NCBI GenBank assembly: GCA_004555915.1
Contig: SFJM01000012.1
Location: 1 to 64,000 of the forward strand
Reading direction: 5' to 3'
Length of the DNA stretch: 64,000 nucleotides
From: Clostridiales bacterium
Lineage (GTDB): Bacteria; Bacillota; Clostridia; Oscillospirales; Butyricicoccaceae
Each line of letters opens with the position of its first letter. The first letter of the stretch is position 1. The position numbers were made by a program, and so were the translations under genes. This document shows, one piece after another, positions 1-7,390 of the stretch. The notes under the pieces are model-generated. The model did not search any database. It was not told where the DNA came from and saw only the letters and a list, made by a program, of their open reading frames with translations.

Positions 1-93
1 TATTCTAACAAATTATTTCATTGCTGCGTTAGAGCCACCCCGTTTCATACCCTTTGGTGCCTTGGAGCGCAGCGGAAAGGAATGGTCATATAT

Positions 94-1650
94 ATGAAAT
101 GGAACCATGCAATTGCCGTACTGCTCACCGGCACCATGCTGCTGACAGGACTGGCAGGCTGTGGCAAAGCCGCGGAGGATACCGGAAGCGGGGAGGTCAA
201 AGCACCAACAGCGGTCAAACAGGCAGCAGATGTCAAAGCAGTGGATACCTTCACACTGGCATATAATGAAAAGGATGGGCTGGACCCATTGACCTGTTCC
301 TCATCGGAAAACCAGATGCTGATGCCGCTTTGCTATGAAAGCCTGTTCCAGCTGGATGATACATTTGAACCCCAGCCGGTACTGTGTGACAGCATGGAGC
401 AGGAAAATACACGTTCCTACAACCTGACCATTCGTTCCGGCATCCTGTTCCATTCCGGACAGGAAATGACGGTGGAGGATGTGGTATATTCCCTCAACAA
501 TGCACGGCTGCGGGAGGATTCCGTATATCAGGATAAGCTGTCCTGTATTTCCTCGGTGAAATATAATGATGATGAAATCCATATCCGGCTGTACACCTCG
601 AAATCCGAACGGGAGCTGCAGGCGCTGCTGGATATACCCATTTTCCGTAAGGGATCGGAGGAAGATGAAATTCCGGATGGTTCCGGTCCCTATCAGTTTG
701 TCAGACAGGACGCTGCTCTGAGCCTGATTCCGTTTGAACAATGGAGCGGCGGCAAGGTTGGTTTCTGCAGTTCTATCACACTGAAATCCGTATCAGACAG
801 CGCCGGTGCGGCCAATCTGCTGAGCAGTGGTGAAATTTCCATGCTGCTGCAGCTGGATGCGGAAAAGGAACCGGCTACCGGTGCAAAATATACATCCAGT
901 GTACCCACAACACGGCTGCATTATCTGGGAATCAACTGTGACTGGGCGCCGTTGGATGAGGAGGATGTGCGTACCGCTCTGTCCATGCTGATGAATCGGG
1001 ATATGATGGTACAGACCTGCTTTGCCGGACGGGCAGATGCCGCATCCCTGCCTATGGTATCCATCCCGGAGAGCATCGAAGCACCAAAATATGATAAGAC
1101 GGCAGCATTGGAGCTGCTGGAGGATGCAGGGATTTATGACCGGGATTCTGACGGGTATCTGGATGTGAGCAGCAGGCAGCAGTTTAAACTGGAGATTATT
1201 TATAATGAACAGTACAGCACCAAGGGGGCGGTATTGGAGCAGTATGCCAGCACGCTGAATGAAGCTGGCATTCAGACAACGGTAACACCCCTCAGCTTTG
1301 AGGACTGCCAGTCCAAGCTGCGGAGGGAAACCTTCCAGATCTATTATGGTGAATATGCGATGACACCGGATTTTGACCTGTCATCCATCATTTCCGACGG
1401 CGGAGAGCGGAATTTTGGCAACTTCTATAGTTCGCATATGCAGGACGCGCTTTCTGATCTGCATGAAGGAGAACCGGAGGAATATGAGGAGACTGTGGAA
1501 GATTATCTGGAATGCTTTATGGAGGAAACCCCCATCCTGCCGATTGCCTTTGAACGCAATCTGATTTCCTCCGCTACAAAGCTGCCGGAGGGCTTTGCTC
1601 CATGGCCCAATGATATTTTCCATGGCATTGAGACATGGTCCGCATCGTAA
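94..1650 (+). CDS. ABC transporter substrate-binding lipoprotein, family 5 (peptide/nickel type)
   Basis: Extracytoplasmic solute-binding protein, expected to be lipid-anchored on the outer face of the membrane and to feed an ABC importer. From the ATG at 94 (518 aa) it opens with a lipoprotein signal peptide: basic start, hydrophobic core, lipobox LAGC with the modified cysteine at residue 23. The rest has the size and layout of SBP_bac_5 proteins (about 500 aa, two lobes). An in-frame ATG at 82 sits directly on the AAAGGA ribosome binding site, so 94 is the better start. No permease or ATPase gene lies beside it in the window, so the substrate is unknown; the upstream side is cut by the window edge. 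Confidence 0.85.
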   Translation: MKWNHAIAVLLTGTMLLTGLAGCGKAAEDTGSGEVKAPTAVKQAADVKAVDTFTLAYNEKDGLDPLTCSSSENQMLMPLCYESLFQLDDTFEPQPVLCDSMEQENTRSYNLTIRSGILFHSGQEMTVEDVVYSLNNARLREDSVYQDKLSCISSVKYNDDEIHIRLYTSKSERELQALLDIPIFRKGSEEDEIPDGSGPYQFVRQDAALSLIPFEQWSGGKVGFCSSITLKSVSDSAGAANLLSSGEISMLLQLDAEKEPATGAKYTSSVPTTRLHYLGINCDWAPLDEEDVRTALSMLMNRDMMVQTCFAGRADAASLPMVSIPESIEAPKYDKTAALELLEDAGIYDRDSDGYLDVSSRQQFKLEIIYNEQYSTKGAVLEQYASTLNEAGIQTTVTPLSFEDCQSKLRRETFQIYYGEYAMTPDFDLSSIISDGGERNFGNFYSSHMQDALSDLHEGEPEEYEETVEDYLECFMEETPILPIAFERNLISSATKLPEGFAPWPNDIFHGIETWSAS

Positions 1651-1663
1651 AAAAGGAGAATAA

Positions 1664-2047
1664 ATGGAACAGACATATCCAGTTGTATTGTTATATCATA
1701 CGCCGGAAGGCGTGTTAAAGCGGCTGACGCCATTGCTGCGGCAGCAGGGCATTTCTGTCCGGGTTATTCGCAAGGAGCTGTACACGGTTCCGCTGGAAAT
1801 GCTGCTGGGGCTGAAGCAGCCGGATAAAATTTTGCAGAATCCCGGCATTGAGCTGCCGGAGCCTATGCTGGTGATGCATGGCTTCTCCTCTGAAGGCGTG
1901 GATTCCGTACTGAAGCTGCTGCGGGAGAACCAGATTCGCATAGATTTGAAGGCAGTGACAACCCCCACCAACCTGTCATGGACAGGCTTACAGATGTTTG
2001 CAGAGCTTCAGCGGGAACGGGAAGCCTTCCGGAAACAGGGAAAATAA
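1664..2047 (+). CDS. DUF3783 domain-containing protein
   Basis: Small soluble protein of 127 aa with an excellent AAAGGAG site, 13 bases after the binding-protein gene and probably cotranscribed with it. The family signature is visible: an N-terminal alpha/beta stretch (VVLLYHTPEG), a central VMHGFS segment, and the C-terminal motif KAVTTPTNLSW near residues 96-106, typical of the DUF3783 proteins common in Clostridia. The function of the family is not known. A hairpin terminator follows the stop codon. Confidence 0.85.
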   Translation: MEQTYPVVLLYHTPEGVLKRLTPLLRQQGISVRVIRKELYTVPLEMLLGLKQPDKILQNPGIELPEPMLVMHGFSSEGVDSVLKLLRENQIRIDLKAVTTPTNLSWTGLQMFAELQREREAFRKQGK

Positions 2048-2080
2048 ATCCGACACATGAAATCTTTACAGACAGCAGAA

Positions 2081-2111
2081 AGCCCGGCGGGAAACCGTCG
2101 GGCTTGTGTTT
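2081..2111 (+). terminator. Rho-independent terminator
   Basis: Ten-base stem AGCCCGGCGG / CCGTCGGGCT with a GAAA loop, followed by a short T-rich tail. It ends the binding-protein/DUF3783 transcript and abuts the 3' end of the converging anti-sigma gene. Confidence 0.75.
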
Positions 2112-3109
2112 TACTGCTCTAAAATTTGTTTCGCGGCCAGAATACCCGCAACAAGTACGCCAAACATCAGGATATAGATGAAACGCAGATCGGTACCGTC
2201 TGGCAGGGCCAGCCAGCTGGGATTTTCCGTGTTTTCATACTGTTCGGTAATATCGTTGCCGTCCTGATCCAGCAGGTAAGGCTCATGGGAAATATTAATA
2301 AATGTTTCACCTGCTGTGAAATTCTGAATGCCCAGGTCACGGGCGAGATCTTCCTCCGACCATGTCCAGAGGAATGTGCTTTCCGTTACCGGATAGGTTT
2401 TCTCAAATTCTGTTGTCACATATTCCGGGTCAGAAAATTCATAATCGCCATCCGGATCGAAATAGCTGTAGCTGTATCGTATGCGGACAGCATCCACATC
2501 CTTGCAGGCAAAACCCGCAAGAAGAATTACCTGAGAATAAGCATCCTGGGTGCCGAGCAGCTTCATATCGTCCACGACTGCCGATTTATAGATAACTGCG
2601 GAATTATAGCCCGTGCCATAGGAAGCATCCACAGGGCGGTATCTGCCATTGATACCCCGGGTAAGCTCCAGAATGCCGCGGCTGTGTAAATCATCTTCCA
2701 CGGTGAACGAGATAAACAGAGAATTACCCACTTCCGCATAGGAAACAACCTGTACCGGCGTATCCTTACAGGACACATAATTCTGTACCGCAGCCAGCCG
2801 TCCGACTTCGGTATTGGGATAACGGAACAGATAACAATACCACAGGACAACAATCAGAATAGCGGAAAGAATGGCAAACAGCGCTGATGTAATCCGGTTA
2901 TTGCGTGCCCGTTTCAGGAATTGCAGGGATTTTTTCGGTACAGGCTTTTGCGGGAGCTGTGACCGAAGCTCCTGTTCCAATTCCCGGCAGGCGGAGCAAT
3001 CTTCCAGATGTGCAGACACCTGTTCCGTGGTTTCGGGCTCAGTGAGAGCTTCAATATAAATGGGGAGCAGATCCCGGACAACACAGCAATCCAGTTTATT
3101 CTGTTTCAT
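2111..3109 (-). CDS. Zinc-finger anti-sigma factor, membrane-anchored
   Basis: Predicted anti-sigma factor that would hold the ECF sigma factor encoded just upstream. The N-terminus has the ZAS zinc-binding motif H34-x3-C38-x2-C41 and an extra CC pair at residues 8-9. A hydrophobic segment at about 72-92 crosses the membrane, and a second lies at the extreme C-terminus; the roughly 200 residues between them are probably external. ATG 3109 is preferred over GTG 3118 because AGGAGG lies 8 bases before it. The start overlaps the end of the sigma gene, indicating translational coupling. The inducing signal is unknown. Confidence 0.85.
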   Translation of the reverse strand: MKQNKLDCCVVRDLLPIYIEALTEPETTEQVSAHLEDCSACRELEQELRSQLPQKPVPKKSLQFLKRARNNRITSALFAILSAILIVVLWYCYLFRYPNTEVGRLAAVQNYVSCKDTPVQVVSYAEVGNSLFISFTVEDDLHSRGILELTRGINGRYRPVDASYGTGYNSAVIYKSAVVDDMKLLGTQDAYSQVILLAGFACKDVDAVRIRYSYSYFDPDGDYEFSDPEYVTTEFEKTYPVTESTFLWTWSEEDLARDLGIQNFTAGETFINISHEPYLLDQDGNDITEQYENTENPSWLALPDGTDLRFIYILMFGVLVAGILAAKQILEQ

Positions 3110-3602
3110 TTGTGCCACCTCCTAACAGGTTGATAAGCTGTTGTTTCCCACGATAGAAGCGAACCCGTGCCCATGCTTCAGAATGCTGCATGATTTCACC
3201 GATTTCCCGGAAGGAAAACTCACCGTTTAACCGGAGATACATGACCTCCCGGGTGTCAGCAGGCAGCTGCTGCATGGCACAGTAAAGGCGAAGCCGTTCA
3301 TCACGCTCCTGCAGCTCGGCTTCCGGATTGTCCGGCGCTGCAAGGGAAGCAAGCTGGGTTTCCTCCAACGGAGGATGTTTCTTTTGCCGGTCTAATTCCC
3401 GATACCATAGCCGTTTGGCAATGGCACACAGCCAGACATAGGGTGTGCAGTCACCACGGAAGGTGTGCAGGCTTTTGAGTGCCTGATAAAAGGTTTCCTG
3501 CGTCAGATCTTCCGCAAGGTCGGGATTGCCGGTCAGTGAGCACAGATACCGGTATACCTTCTGCGCATGCTGTTCATATAAAGAATCCTCTCTGCGTCGC
3601 AT
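3096..3602 (-). CDS. RNA polymerase sigma factor, ECF (sigma-70) family
   Basis: ECF sigma factor of 168 aa. Region 2 is recognisable near the N-terminus (YRYLCSLTGNPDLAEDLTQE and a WLCAIAKRLW segment), and region 4 near the C-terminus (REVMYLRLNGEFSFREIGEI followed by a recognition helix). The frame stays open far upstream, but the ATG at 3602, preceded by a G-rich Shine-Dalgarno sequence (GGGGTGA), is where homology begins. The stop overlaps the anti-sigma start by 14 bases. Upstream, a TGTAACA sequence on this strand (3659-3665) resembles ECF -35 elements and could mean autoregulation. Confidence 0.9.
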   Translation of the reverse strand: MRRREDSLYEQHAQKVYRYLCSLTGNPDLAEDLTQETFYQALKSLHTFRGDCTPYVWLCAIAKRLWYRELDRQKKHPPLEETQLASLAAPDNPEAELQERDERLRLYCAMQQLPADTREVMYLRLNGEFSFREIGEIMQHSEAWARVRFYRGKQQLINLLGGGTNETE

Positions 3603-3703
3603 GATGCTCACCCCCCAATCTATTGGCTTCTGTCTGTTAGTGCATCTGAGAAGCAATTTGTTACAGGAAAACCGGATTTTTTTACAAAAAAATTTTTTAT
3701 GAT

Positions 3704-3750
3704 ATAAAAAATAAGGCCCACTGCCAACCCGCAGGTGCACAGTGAGCCTT
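3704..3750 (-). terminator. Rho-independent terminator after pth
   Basis: On the minus strand an eleven-base stem (CAGTGGGCCTT pairing with AAGGCTCACTG, one G:U) is followed by ATTTTTTAT. It closes the yloU-yloV-pth transcript before the sigma-factor promoter region. Confidence 0.7.
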
Positions 3751-3793
3751 TTGTTATGATTCGATTGTTCCGGCATACGAAAAACAGCAGCCG

Positions 3794-4453
3794 TTATTTA
3801 CACTGGTCCGGCTGTTTGGATTTGCCGTTGTACTTCTGCGTTGCCGCAGGCACACCGTTTTCAATCAGCTCGGAAATTGCGAGAACCGCACGGTCTACCG
3901 CGTCCTGCATCGCCGACATTTCCTCCTCCGTCACATTGGACAGAACCCAGTCTGCCAGATCGTAATCCGGATGCGGCTTCGACCCCACACCTACCTTGAT
4001 GCGCGGGAACTGGTCGGAACCCAGCATAAAGATGATGTTTTTCACGCCGTTCTGTCCGCCGGCAGAGCCTTTGGGGCGGATGCGCAGCGTGCCCACCGGC
4101 AGGGAAATGTCATCGAAAATGACCAGAATATGCTCCGGCGGGATTTTGTAAAAGTCAGCCGCCTGTGCCACGGCATCACCGGAGGCATTCATAAAGGTCT
4201 GCGGCTTGACCAGCAGGCAGCGGTGCCCGCCCAGGACGGCTTCACCGGTCAGGGCCTGGAACCGGGAACGGTCACAGCGTACATTGTGTTTTTTGCACAG
4301 TGCATCCATCACACGGAAACCGGTGTTGTGGCGGTTGTTCTCGTATTTTTTACCGGGATTTCCAAGACCTACCACCAGCCAGTCAATGGGCTGGACAGCA
4401 GGCTTGTTTTTTTCTTCCTGTTCGAGTTTTGCGAAAATATCAAAAATAGACAT
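3794..4453 (-). CDS. pth: Peptidyl-tRNA hydrolase
   Basis: Releases the peptide from peptidyl-tRNAs that drop off the ribosome. The 219 aa protein shows the Pth signatures GLGNPG (29-34), the catalytic-histidine motif RHNTGF (His42), KPQTFMN (83-89) and FDDISLP with the catalytic aspartate near 114. Two oddities: a leader of about 22 residues before the usual N-terminus, and GGQNGVKNI (132-140) where most enzymes read GGHNGL, placing Gln134 at the E. coli His113 position. The adjacent Asn135 is kept. It is the last gene of the yloU-yloV-pth group, 8 bases after yloV. Confidence 0.95.
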   Translation of the reverse strand: MSIFDIFAKLEQEEKNKPAVQPIDWLVVGLGNPGKKYENNRHNTGFRVMDALCKKHNVRCDRSRFQALTGEAVLGGHRCLLVKPQTFMNASGDAVAQAADFYKIPPEHILVIFDDISLPVGTLRIRPKGSAGGQNGVKNIIFMLGSDQFPRIKVGVGSKPHPDYDLADWVLSNVTEEEMSAMQDAVDRAVLAISELIENGVPAATQKYNGKSKQPDQCK

Positions 4454-4461
4454 ACAGTGAA

Positions 4462-6120
4462 TCAGCCTTCTGCAGAAATAATAAAGTAATATACCGGCTG
4501 GCCGCCGTTGATGATGGTAACTTCTGCTTCCGGAGCTTCCTTGTGTACCATTTTTTCAATGCGTGCTGCATCATCCTCTGTCATATCCTCACCGTAGATG
4601 ATGTTGACAAAGGAGCATTCCTTTTTGCACAGCTCACGTACCATCTTCTTGACAGCATCATCCAGCTTGCGGCTGTTGGCACACAGCTTGGATTCCAGCA
4701 GGGAAAGATATTCGCCTTCCTTGATTTTCTTGCCGTCAAAGTCGGAATTGCGTGCGGCATAGGTTACCTGGCCGGAACGGACATTGGCAGCCGCATCCAG
4801 CATGGCCTCACGGTTTTCATCCATTTCCATGCTTTCATCAAAGGACAGCATAGCGGAAATACCCTGCGGGATATTTTTGGTCGGAATAATGACAACCGTC
4901 TTGCTCTCACACAGCGGCACTGCCTGCTCCGCTGCCATGATAATATTCTTGTTGTTCGGCAGGACAAAGACAATCTCAGCCGGAACCGCATCAATGGCAT
5001 GCAGAATGTCATCGGTGGACGGGTTCATGGTCTGGCCGCCCTGTACCATTTCATCCACACCAAGATCCTTGAATACGTTTACGAGACCGTCACCGGCAGC
5101 CACAGAAACAAAGCCGTATTTCTTCTCCGGTTCCGCAATCTGCCGTGCCTTGCTTTCCAGACCGGAAGCCTCCTCGACAATCTTAGCGGAATGCTGCTGG
5201 CGCATGTTTTCAATCTTGACCGTCAGCAGCTGGCCGAATTTCAGGCCGGCAGCCAAGGCCTCGTTAGGCTGGTCCGTGTGTACATGTACCTTGACAATAT
5301 CGTCATCCTCTACCACAACCAGGCTGTCGCCGATGCCGTTGAGGAAGGAGCGCAGACGCTGGACGTTGCGCGCCTTATCCTTACGCTCCGCAATAAATTC
5401 GGTACAGTAGGTAAAGGTGATATCCTCATCCTTGATATCCGCAAAGGTCGCGCCGGACTTCTGCTCTGCGGCAGGCGCTGCAATGGCACGCTCCTTGTGA
5501 ATGCCGTTATAGGCATCATTCATGCCTTCCAGAACAGTCAGGAAGCCGAAGCCGCCTGCATCGACAACACCGGCCTTTTCCAGAACCGGATTCTGATGGG
5601 TGGTTTCTGCCAGTGCTTCATGACCGACACGCAGTGCTTCGCGCAGGACCTCGGCACAACCGATTTCCGGGTTGGACTGGCACATTTCCACCACATGCTG
5701 TGCCGCAACGCGGGATACGGTGAGGATGGTGCCTTCTGCCGGCTTCATAACTGCCTTATAGGCAGCCTGTACACCCTCCTGCAGGGCAAGGGCCAGATCC
5801 TGACCATTGGCCTGCTTGCATTTTTTCAGCTGCTTGGACATGCCGCGGAACAGCAGGGAAAGGATAACACCGGAGTTTCCTCGTGCACCGCGCAGCAGTG
5901 CGGATGCTGTTTTTGCGCTGGCAGTCGGCAGATCCACATCCGTCAGCCGGGACAGCTCATTTTTGGCGGATGCCATGGTCAGCGACATGTTGGTACCGGT
6001 ATCACCATCCGGTACCGGGAATACGTTCAGTTCGTTCGCTTCCTCTTTTTTCTCTTCAATGGACAGTGCGCCTTCAATCACCATGGCACAGAATAACTGT
6101 CCGTCAATCAGCTTTGACAA
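4462..6120 (-). CDS. yloV: DAK2 domain protein YloV (fatty-acid-kinase FakA-like)
   Basis: 552 aa cytosolic protein of the YloV/FakA family. Residues 1-200 form the DAK2 nucleotide-binding domain with VPDGDTGTN (36-44) and RGARGNSGV (80-88), the dihydroxyacetone-kinase L-domain signatures. A middle linker precedes a C-terminal half that resembles this family's DegV-related region. FakA phosphorylates fatty acids presented by a FakB (DegV) carrier; that this is the substrate here is inference, since no fakB gene is in the window. It lies 36 bases downstream of the Asp23-family gene, the yloU-yloV pairing seen across Firmicutes. Confidence 0.9.
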   Translation of the reverse strand: MSKLIDGQLFCAMVIEGALSIEEKKEEANELNVFPVPDGDTGTNMSLTMASAKNELSRLTDVDLPTASAKTASALLRGARGNSGVILSLLFRGMSKQLKKCKQANGQDLALALQEGVQAAYKAVMKPAEGTILTVSRVAAQHVVEMCQSNPEIGCAEVLREALRVGHEALAETTHQNPVLEKAGVVDAGGFGFLTVLEGMNDAYNGIHKERAIAAPAAEQKSGATFADIKDEDITFTYCTEFIAERKDKARNVQRLRSFLNGIGDSLVVVEDDDIVKVHVHTDQPNEALAAGLKFGQLLTVKIENMRQQHSAKIVEEASGLESKARQIAEPEKKYGFVSVAAGDGLVNVFKDLGVDEMVQGGQTMNPSTDDILHAIDAVPAEIVFVLPNNKNIIMAAEQAVPLCESKTVVIIPTKNIPQGISAMLSFDESMEMDENREAMLDAAANVRSGQVTYAARNSDFDGKKIKEGEYLSLLESKLCANSRKLDDAVKKMVRELCKKECSFVNIIYGEDMTEDDAARIEKMVHKEAPEAEVTIINGGQPVYYFIISAEG

Positions 6121-6156
6121 TACAATTGCCTCCTTTTAAACTCAATGGACAGTGTA

Positions 6157-6507
6157 TCAGTCCGCACGGATTGCATCAACATAAATGTCAACATTCTTTA
6201 CATCGACGCCGGTCATCTTCTCCACATTATAGCGAACCTCGTTGATAATCGAACGACAGATTGTTGCAATATTGACACCATGCTCCACGGCCAGATGGAG
6301 ATCAATATTCACGCCGCCATCCTCAGCTTCGGTAATGCGCACGCCGCGGGACATGTTTTCCCGGCGGAGCAGATGTGCGATCCCATCAGAAACGGAACGA
6401 ATGGTCATTCCCTTTACGCCGAAGCAGCTCATAGCCGCATAACCTGCGATATCTGCCAGAACTTCCGGCGCGATGTTGATAAATCCGAGATCGGCTTTAA
6501 TCGTCAT
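6157..6507 (-). CDS. yloU: Asp23/Gls24 family envelope stress response protein (YloU)
   Basis: 116 aa member of the Asp23 (DUF322) family. The pattern IAPEVLADIAGYAA near the start, the GV-rich central strands and the C-terminal VDIYVDAIRAD are characteristic. The frame extends upstream, but ATG 6507 follows GAGGAGGAATTGTG, a near-perfect ribosome binding site. In Staphylococcus Asp23 is membrane-associated and linked to cell-wall stress; the role of the short YloU form is less clear. First gene of the group with yloV and pth. Confidence 0.9.
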   Translation of the reverse strand: MTIKADLGFINIAPEVLADIAGYAAMSCFGVKGMTIRSVSDGIAHLLRRENMSRGVRITEAEDGGVNIDLHLAVEHGVNIATICRSIINEVRYNVEKMTGVDVKNVDIYVDAIRAD

Positions 6508-6686
6508 CACAATTCCTCCTCTATTCTTACGAATTGAATCCTGTTGGTGCTCAAAGTAAGTCATTCTTATTTTATAATATTTTTACGCCTGCGACAAGAG
6601 GATTTTACAATTGCTGCTGTATTTATCTGTTGTTTTTATCATGATGAGTCATATTTGCGGAAAAAATTCATAAAATCAGGTAAGAA

Positions 6687-6728
6687 AGCAAACAAATGTT
6701 TGCTTTTTGGCAGAAATTTCGGTACAAT
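6687..6728 (+). promoter_or_regulatory. lexA promoter with LexA-like operator
   Basis: An 18-base near-perfect palindrome AGCAAACAAATGTTTGCT (6687-6704) has the geometry of the Gram-positive LexA box (CGAAC-N4-GTTCG type) with AAAC in place of GAAC. It overlaps the -35 (TTGCTT, 6700-6705) of a promoter whose -10 TACAAT (6723-6728) is 17 bases away, about 70 bases before the lexA start. A repressor bound here would block the promoter, so SOS autoregulation of lexA-recG is the natural reading. The 289-base gap between yloU and lexA otherwise holds only A+T-rich promoter-like sequence. Confidence 0.7.
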
Positions 6729-6796
6729 AAAAATAGCAAACTATATGCCATGGGGAAACCATGCAACCATATCATTACAGGAAAGGGAGTGCCGGA

Positions 6797-7390
6797 ATGC
6801 GTCCGATTTCTGAAAAACAACGACAAATCCTGGCTTATATCCGGGAATGTACCGCCCAGCAGGGCTATCCGCCTTCTGTCCGTGAGATTGCGGCAGCAGT
6901 TGGCCTGCGGTCGCCATCCTCTGTCCATGCCCACCTGAAGCACCTGCGGGAGCTGGGCTATCTGGAGCAGGAGGATGGGAAAACCCGTACCGTCAAGCTG
7001 GCAGGACAGACCAATGCCACAGAGGTACCACTGCTGGGCCGGGTTGCCGCCGGCATGCCGATTCTTGCCGTGGAGGAAGCAGAACGCACGTTGCATGTGG
7101 ATCTGGATGGAAAGCACGGCAGCTTTTTTGCCCTGCGCATCCGGGGTGACTCCATGATTGACGCAGGCATTCTGGATGGGGATTTTATCATTGTCCGCAG
7201 CCAGAATTATGCCCGGCAGGGACAGATTGTGGTTGCCATGCTGGAGGATGAAGCCACCTGCAAGCGCCTGGAAAAAGAGGATGGACATATCTGGCTGATG
7301 CCGGAAAATCCGGCTTATGACCCGATTCCCGGCGATGATGCCCGGGTCATCGGCGTGGTGGTCAAGGTCATTCGGGATTATCCGGTATGA
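6797..7390 (+). CDS. lexA: LexA repressor
   Basis: SOS transcriptional repressor, 197 aa. The N-terminal winged helix spans about residues 1-65 (GYPPSVREIAAAVGLRSPSS). The S24 peptidase half has the self-cleavage site Ala85-Gly86 (VAAGMP), catalytic Ser119 (GDSM) and catalytic Lys156. ATG 6797 lies behind AAAGGGAG; an upstream ATG at 6761 has no such site. The stop overlaps the recG start by four bases (ATGA), so the two are cotranscribed and coupled, placing recG under likely SOS control. Confidence 0.95.
   Translation: MRPISEKQRQILAYIRECTAQQGYPPSVREIAAAVGLRSPSSVHAHLKHLRELGYLEQEDGKTRTVKLAGQTNATEVPLLGRVAAGMPILAVEEAERTLHVDLDGKHGSFFALRIRGDSMIDAGILDGDFIIVRSQNYARQGQIVVAMLEDEATCKRLEKEDGHIWLMPENPAYDPIPGDDARVIGVVVKVIRDYPV

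Noticed and set aside
1..93. End of an upstream gene in the same frame as the binding protein
   Set aside because: The frame is open but has no start codon before 82 and no recognisable sequence; too short to interpret at the window edge.
2111..3109. Membrane lytic or kinase function for the zinc-finger protein
   Set aside because: Its only recognisable motif is the ZAS H-x3-C-x2-C and it overlaps an ECF sigma gene, which fits an anti-sigma factor.
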